A DNA stretch of 64,000 nt from Plantago major (taxonomy: Eukaryota > Streptophyta > Magnoliopsida > Lamiales > Plantaginaceae), in contig JAIFAC010000447.1 in NCBI GenBank assembly GCA_026545765.1, positions 36,288 to 100,287 of the forward strand. The letters are read 5' to 3'. Positions 58,701 through 64,000 of the stretch are shown in pieces. Position 1 is the stretch's first letter; every line of letters starts with the position of its first letter. Below the pieces are notes generated by a model. The model did no database searches. It saw only the letters and a list, made by a program, of their open reading frames with translations, and was not told where the DNA came from. The position numbers and the translations under genes are program-made.

Positions 58701-61700
58701 CTCTCATATCGAACCACATAAGATAATATGCATAAGTAGGATCACTTAAGTATCTTGATAAGCTGCAAAATGTACATACCATATTAATAAGGTTTACCAA
58801 GATAAGAGAAAGAATAGATTAGAGCGTTCAGAGATCGCAATATTAGTATACCTATGCATATGTAATATGCCTACTATCTCTTCGTAGGTCGCCTATGTCG
58901 ATTGGGTCACGACCTTCCGAAGTCGAATTTTTTCGAAGTTAACTTGAGTGTTTGATTGTAATTTTAAAATTGGTAAAATTTCAAAATTGAAAATTATAAT
59001 AAAAAAATGCAAACATGATAGATTTTCCGACTCGTGTGAATTACTCATAGTACACGACGCTTCGAAAGCAAACATGATATATTTCGGCTGCCTGCATACA
59101 TCCGCGGTAAATGCCGGATCGAAAGTCCTCCGCCACCTGTATAAAGCTTCTGATTTTGTCAGGCAATAAGGTTTGTGTATGGGTATCAGGGTAAGACAAA
59201 ACTTTGGAACTTCAATGAAGTTTTCCTTCAATAGTCACCATATGACGATCTTGAAAGAGAATCTGACTATAAGTTAACATATAGCATTCCACTTAGCCAA
59301 GACTTTACCCATTTGCCAAGTTCTTGAATTCCCTTTGCTGTCTTCGCCTCTTCTTCAATGCTAAATAGTATGATGACAGTTAAGTGTGTATGGTGCTTCT
59401 ATATAGATTATTTTGAATCGCATACCTCAATTAGAGTGTGCAAGTTTTAAATCTTTTTTGGTTTGATGAATAATTTCCACCTATACAAAAAAATAGAAAA
59501 TTTAATAACACATTAATTTTTTTTTTTACTTCTATTATGTAATGTTTCAACGTTAATACCAATGTTTCGAGAGAATTCAATTCAGGATCATAGATTTGTA
59601 GAAGAACTTTTGAGATGCTATGGTAGTATCCATAGCTTGAAGAGATCAAAGCTTTCAAAGCTATTATGCTTTCTTTTGACATTTGCATTGGGTTTGATTT
59701 GCACCAAATTTTGAAATTTTATTATACATCTCAATAATATTTTTGTATAAATTGCAATTGAATGAAATATAATATAATATATTTGTATTGTTTTTCATGG
59801 AATATTTTTCATCTATAATCATTTTACTGGGAATATTTTCGATGTAAATTACCTAAATTACCATAATTTAAGCTAATAGTATTCATTTTATTAATAGGCT
59901 ATATTGACCATCGCTAAAATTTTGGTTAATAACCTGATTATTTTCATTGTACTATTAGCTATTTTCTTTTGATTATTTTGTGAATGAAAGGGTGTGAAAT
60001 CAAAGATGTTAAGTTGCTATACAAAAACAAAATGACATTGAAAATAAAGCGAATAAAAGATGACAGAGCATGAATAAAGATATATCGACGCATGAACGAA
60101 AGTAAGTGAATTCGACTACCAAAACTAATAATTTTAAAACGAAAACTGGACTATGGCATATCATTATCAAATTTATTAATAATGTGTTTGCGATCTGCTT
60201 ACGTGGATTAATCCAAATATATGTTCAAAATATTTTTGAATTTTGGCAAGATAAAGCTTATACTAATTTAATAAACTATATACGAAAGCGAATATACTAA
60301 AAATATAAATAGCTGGTTATAAAGGTAATTTGATTGTTTTAATAAAATGTTCCATGGCTTATTTTCTCCAAATTTAGAATTTACAATAAATCCACATATC
60401 ACTTAAATAAATTGATTTTTATTTAATATATAAAATAATTTATTTAATTAATAATAATATATATGATCGTGTCTATGGACTGCCTTGCTCATGAATCCAA
60501 ATATATGTTCAAAATATTTTTCGAGCTGGCAGATAAAGTTATATTAGACAATAAAAGGTGAAATTACATCCGTAATTCTATTTACGTCAATTACAAGCAT
60601 TAGTATCACTTAGTTGAACCACACATTTAAAGACAATTGTATGAACAATTACATTTGAAATTTCATTTAATTAATTTCTATTTAACTAAAACCCTGAAAA
60701 TTAATTTTGCCCCTCTCTGCATTATCGAATTCTCGCGTTTACCAACAATAACCCAATTTTAAGAAATCAGACTTAAGTTCTAATATCTAATTTTATATTT
60801 GTCGCCATAAGATTTTTGAAGAAGTTTCAAATAAGTTCTCAAACTTCTATTTCACTCAGAATTATCCCCAACTTCAATCCGGAAACACAATCGAAAGTCA
60901 GAATAGCTTAATTCCAATTGATAGACCCATTTGTTTACGCCTCCAAATCAGAAGTTTATCCGTTCCATTTGAGTCAGAATATCTGATTTGATGCAACATC
61001 TTAATCGGAATACAGTTCAACCTGAGCCGCAAATTGGAAGAAGGAGAAAAAAATAAGAAAGAGGAAGAAATTTACCGGAGAAGAAGAAGAGATGGATACA
61101 GAAGTATGTCGAAGATGGATAAAGAAAGGCATTGAAGTGAGGCCGGATTGTCGAGAAGATGAAGGAAGAAGAAGATGATTTTTTTACCTAAAATTCCATA
61201 TATATGTTTGGTTGTTTCCAAATGAAACAAACCAAATTAAATTGGCCAACCATTTGACCAGATTGTGAATGTTTCACCAAGAAGACGACGAGAAACGCCG
61301 CTTCTAAGTATCCCTATGTAATTATCCCCAATAAAAACCACGATAATTAACATACAAAATAAATCAGCATACTTCAGAAATTATTATTTTCTTTTTATTT
61401 TAATTTCAAGGAATTTAAACTCATAATTCAAAGCAGTATACGCTTACATGTAATTCTTACATACGTAGATGCTTATCTATTTACAGGCCACCAATTTTAT
61501 TATTTTATTATATATTTAGATTCACACTTTTATAATTCTTCCTGTGTACAGGCACCAAAAGCATCCACATTTTATTTTTTATTTTTGGAGAAAAAAGATC
61601 CACATTTTATTAGTGTGTCCTTGGTAGTTACTTCTTATTTATTTTGCTGAGGAAAAGAAAATGAAAGTCCTAATAGATCATTATATAACTATCATCTTGA

Positions 61701-61740
61701 CATGGATATGTTCTCCATCATTAAGGCGTAGGCCTAAAGA
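55760..61740. other. AT-rich region without recognisable genes
   Basis: No domain could be identified. 56868-59230 is GC-richer and holds several medium-length frames on both strands (for example 57681-58010 plus, 58391-58717 and 58893-59231 minus), which could be a decayed gene or transposon; none matches a family I know. The motif AATCCAAATATATG occurs at about 60210 and 60494 within 28-bp near-identical repeats. 61030-61180 is GA-rich. Confidence 0.5.
60210..60521. repeat. 28-bp direct repeats
   Basis: AATCCAAATATATG plus TTCAAAATATTTTT occurs at about 60210-60237 and 60494-60521, and weaker similarity extends downstream (GGCA-GATAAAG-TTATA). Confidence 0.7.
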
Positions 61741-62125
61741 TCATTTCAGAGCTGTTTTGAAAATGTAAAAGATTAAGAGGTATCGTGGCGCATCACATTT
61801 TCCTTGAAGCCAATGAGCTCCCGACCACCCTTGCTCACCGACACAACAACATCGAAGTAGCTCGATTTGCAGCATCATTCTACACAACAAGAGTATTACG
61901 ACGCATGCGCAGAATCTGTTCCGCCGCTGGAAACATACTGCCAAACTCAACGGCATTCGTGTCCTGTTGTTGTTCCAGAGCAAATCCTGCAACTTGCATC
62001 ATATCCGGGTCCTTGCGTCTAATGCGATCAAACGCTTGTCCCAATCGCATTTGAAGAAACAAAATAATGGAAAAACAAAAAAAGAAAGGGAGTGACTTCA
62101 GATAGCCATTTTTGAGCTCTAGCAC
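61741..62125 (-). other. Possible gene fragment, unidentified
   Basis: The minus-strand frame 62125-61880 has a hydrophobic start (LPFFFCFSIILFL) followed by MRLGQAFDRIRRKDPDMMQV and FGSMFPAAEQILRMRR, whose composition looks more protein-like than chance frames here. It runs into a stop at 61880, and similar-looking sequence continues past it. I recognise no family. Confidence 0.3.
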
Positions 62126-64000
62126 CTAAGAACTTGTATATAGGGATGGAAGCAGAGCCTTGTTGTTGGTGGACATTGGGTCATTGTTCACTGTGATTAT
62201 ATAGTGGTTTTCTTGGCCCAGAATTTTATCTGGTTTTGTAGAATATATCAGTACATTTAGATGGCTGTAGACTTTGGGGAGACTGTAGAAATTGGTCTTT
62301 AATTCTGGAATATAATTTATAGTAATTTAAAATTCAGGAAAGACGAAATGATGAATTTTAAAAGCAGATAAGGCGAAAAGCAAATACCGGGTCAATAGGC
62401 TTACCCGGTGGGAAACCAAAAACAATCACATATATTAAAAACTATTAACACCGCTAAAGAATAACCTTCCTATCTTGATAAATCGAGCTATAATATTTGA
62501 TTTCAACGCGTAGCCCCGCCGTAATATTTATACGTAGTAGGTAATAATGGCCAGTACTTATAAATGTTAAAAGGGACAAAAGCAAAAAATTTGGATCTAT
62601 TAAACTAGTACAAGCAAAGGAAAAGTGGTTATGTTGATCCCAAACTAGGCATTTAATGCCCAGAGGCCATATATAATTCGCCTGATACCGAAATTCCCAT
62701 CGATACGGTCAATATATGATGAAAACGTTGTTTTCATATTAATCGCAAACGTTAAGTTCACAACGAAAGTCTAACACTTGCTCATTTGTTCCGAACACAA
62801 AGGCCCCTCGTAAGAAAAAGAAGAAAACCGGCGATGAACAATTTCACTTCAGACAAGAAGAAGAAAAATGAAACCAGATATAGTTCAAAATTACCTAGTG
62901 TAGGCATTAAAAACAGATAACACCACACCCAGTAACTGAAAGTGTCTTATAACCAACATGTCCCACATCGATCTGTCCGGGTCAGAACCCAAATAACATC
63001 ATGCTCTGTTGGCACAGATAGGCAAATTCAGCCCGACTGCCCCGGAATCATAAGAAGCGGTGGTGACCCCATTGTCTTAGCAACTTGGATCTTCAGCAAG
63101 GAAGCACAGAGTGGTAGTAGCATTGTTTGAGGTGGAACTTGCATCAAACACTACGATCAAAAGGAGCAGGCCCAATACGGTACACATTCCAAGAAATTGA
63201 GCATTTTGGACAACACGTCAATAGGCCACTCATTTCAAGAGGACCCCATCAGCTTATAGCTAATCCTGCCCCTTGTATAGAAACAATGCCCAGGGCAAAC
63301 TTCTTGCACTTTGCCCCTGACAGCTTTCTCCTTCTTGCTTCTTGCGTTTGGAATTATGAAATACAGGTGGCTACCATGACCTACAAGATCAGTAATGAAT
63401 TTAAAACGCAAACACCCAGAAGAATTCAATCGAACACGTGACATAAAGTGGAATAGATCATGAGCTACTTAAGAACAGTTCCGTTCCGCACGATCGCAAG
63501 AGAGAACCCCAACCCGGTATATCATCAGTGATATTCCTTGTCATCCACAAGGCCACACTATGCTAAACTGGTATTCATTAATTTAGAGCGATCAAAACCA
63601 CATAGTTTTCAAATAACAGAACATGATTAACATAGACGATTATGAGTAGTATATAAGCATTTTTTAGTGCACCCTAAATAACCCTAGTATCATCTTTTTC
63701 TGCAAAACCATTGGACCTGTAATTACACAAACAACCATCTCAATGTTAGCAATACATAGACAAAGTTACTTACTACTTTGTACTTGTTAATCACAAGGTA
63801 GATCACACAAATTTATTTAACTATTTGACAACATAAGAGTGTTGGTGTACCACATGAATTTCTAGGAGTAGCTTATTGGCTATGGCTTTAAAAACTGACT
63901 TACTATAAAACAAGGTAAATCATTCATGAGGAGCGGATTATCGTTATTAGATATAACGAATGCTTTTAAATAATATCAAAAGCTATTTTATGTTTCAACA
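62126..64000. other. Unannotated end of window
   Basis: No gene is recognised. A GC-richer block at 62940-63450 has overlapping frames on both strands without identifiable domains. Confidence 0.5.

Noticed and set aside
63127-63444. Opposing overlapping frames of 104 and 69 codons
   Set aside because: Open on both strands with no recognisable motif; treated as chance.
1-64000. CRISPR arrays, bacterial operons, tRNA or rRNA genes
   Set aside because: No regular spacer-repeat pattern, no bacterial gene style, and no cloverleaf or rRNA sequence that I could recognise by eye.

Overview
This is a window of plant nuclear DNA, almost certainly from a eudicot. Genes contain GT-AG introns, intergenic DNA is AT-rich, Ty1/copia retrotransposons and MITEs are present, and the genes belong to plant-specific families (RABA5 GTPase, inositol transporter INT, TRICHOME BIREFRINGENCE-LIKE, CYB561-DOMON). 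Gene style suggests an asterid, but I cannot name the species.

Layout. 1-1.2 kb: GC-richer non-coding DNA, probably retrotransposon-derived. 1.2-5.6 kb: 5'-truncated, broken Ty1/copia element (+). 5.6-8.1 kb: AT-rich spacer with TCGAA and AAT arrays. 8.1-12.5 kb: an ACA12/13-type P-type Ca2+-ATPase gene (+) whose hallmark catalytic motifs are altered, followed by a relic of a second copy of its 3' end. 13.1-16.6 kb: RABA5a-type Rab GTPase (-), intact. 16.7-21.6 kb: spacer with a Stowaway-like MITE. 21.6-25.1 kb: intact INT4-type inositol transporter (+). 26.3-31.5 kb: structurally complete Ty1/copia element with two LTRs and a TAGCT target-site duplication, coding capacity broken. 32.8-35.4 kb: TBL/PMR5-type gene (+). 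37.4-39.6 kb: ARM-repeat protein gene (-). 39.7-51 kb: MITEs, a hAT-type non-autonomous transposon with a perfect 8-bp duplication, and LTR-like debris. 51-53 kb: CYB561-DOMON gene (+). 53.4-55.8 kb: inositol monophosphatase gene (-). 55.8-64 kb: AT-rich DNA without recognisable genes.

Two patterns stand out. First, the ATPase keeps its fold and the phosphorylatable Asp, but TGES, DKTGTLT, KGA, TGDGxND and the M6 calcium-ligand Asp are all changed by substitution; it looks like a pseudoenzyme. Second, five otherwise well-formed genes carry single-base frameshifts: two in the ATPase, one each in the TBL and ARM genes, and many in the CYB561-DOMON and monophosphatase genes, often at homopolymers. 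INT4 and RABA5a are clean. The dense cluster at 51-56 kb looks more like uncorrected consensus indels than independent gene death; raw reads would decide.

The genes are not an operon or pathway. INT4 (inositol import) and the monophosphatase (inositol and ascorbate synthesis) share inositol metabolism but lie about 29 kb apart, and nothing in the sequence links them.
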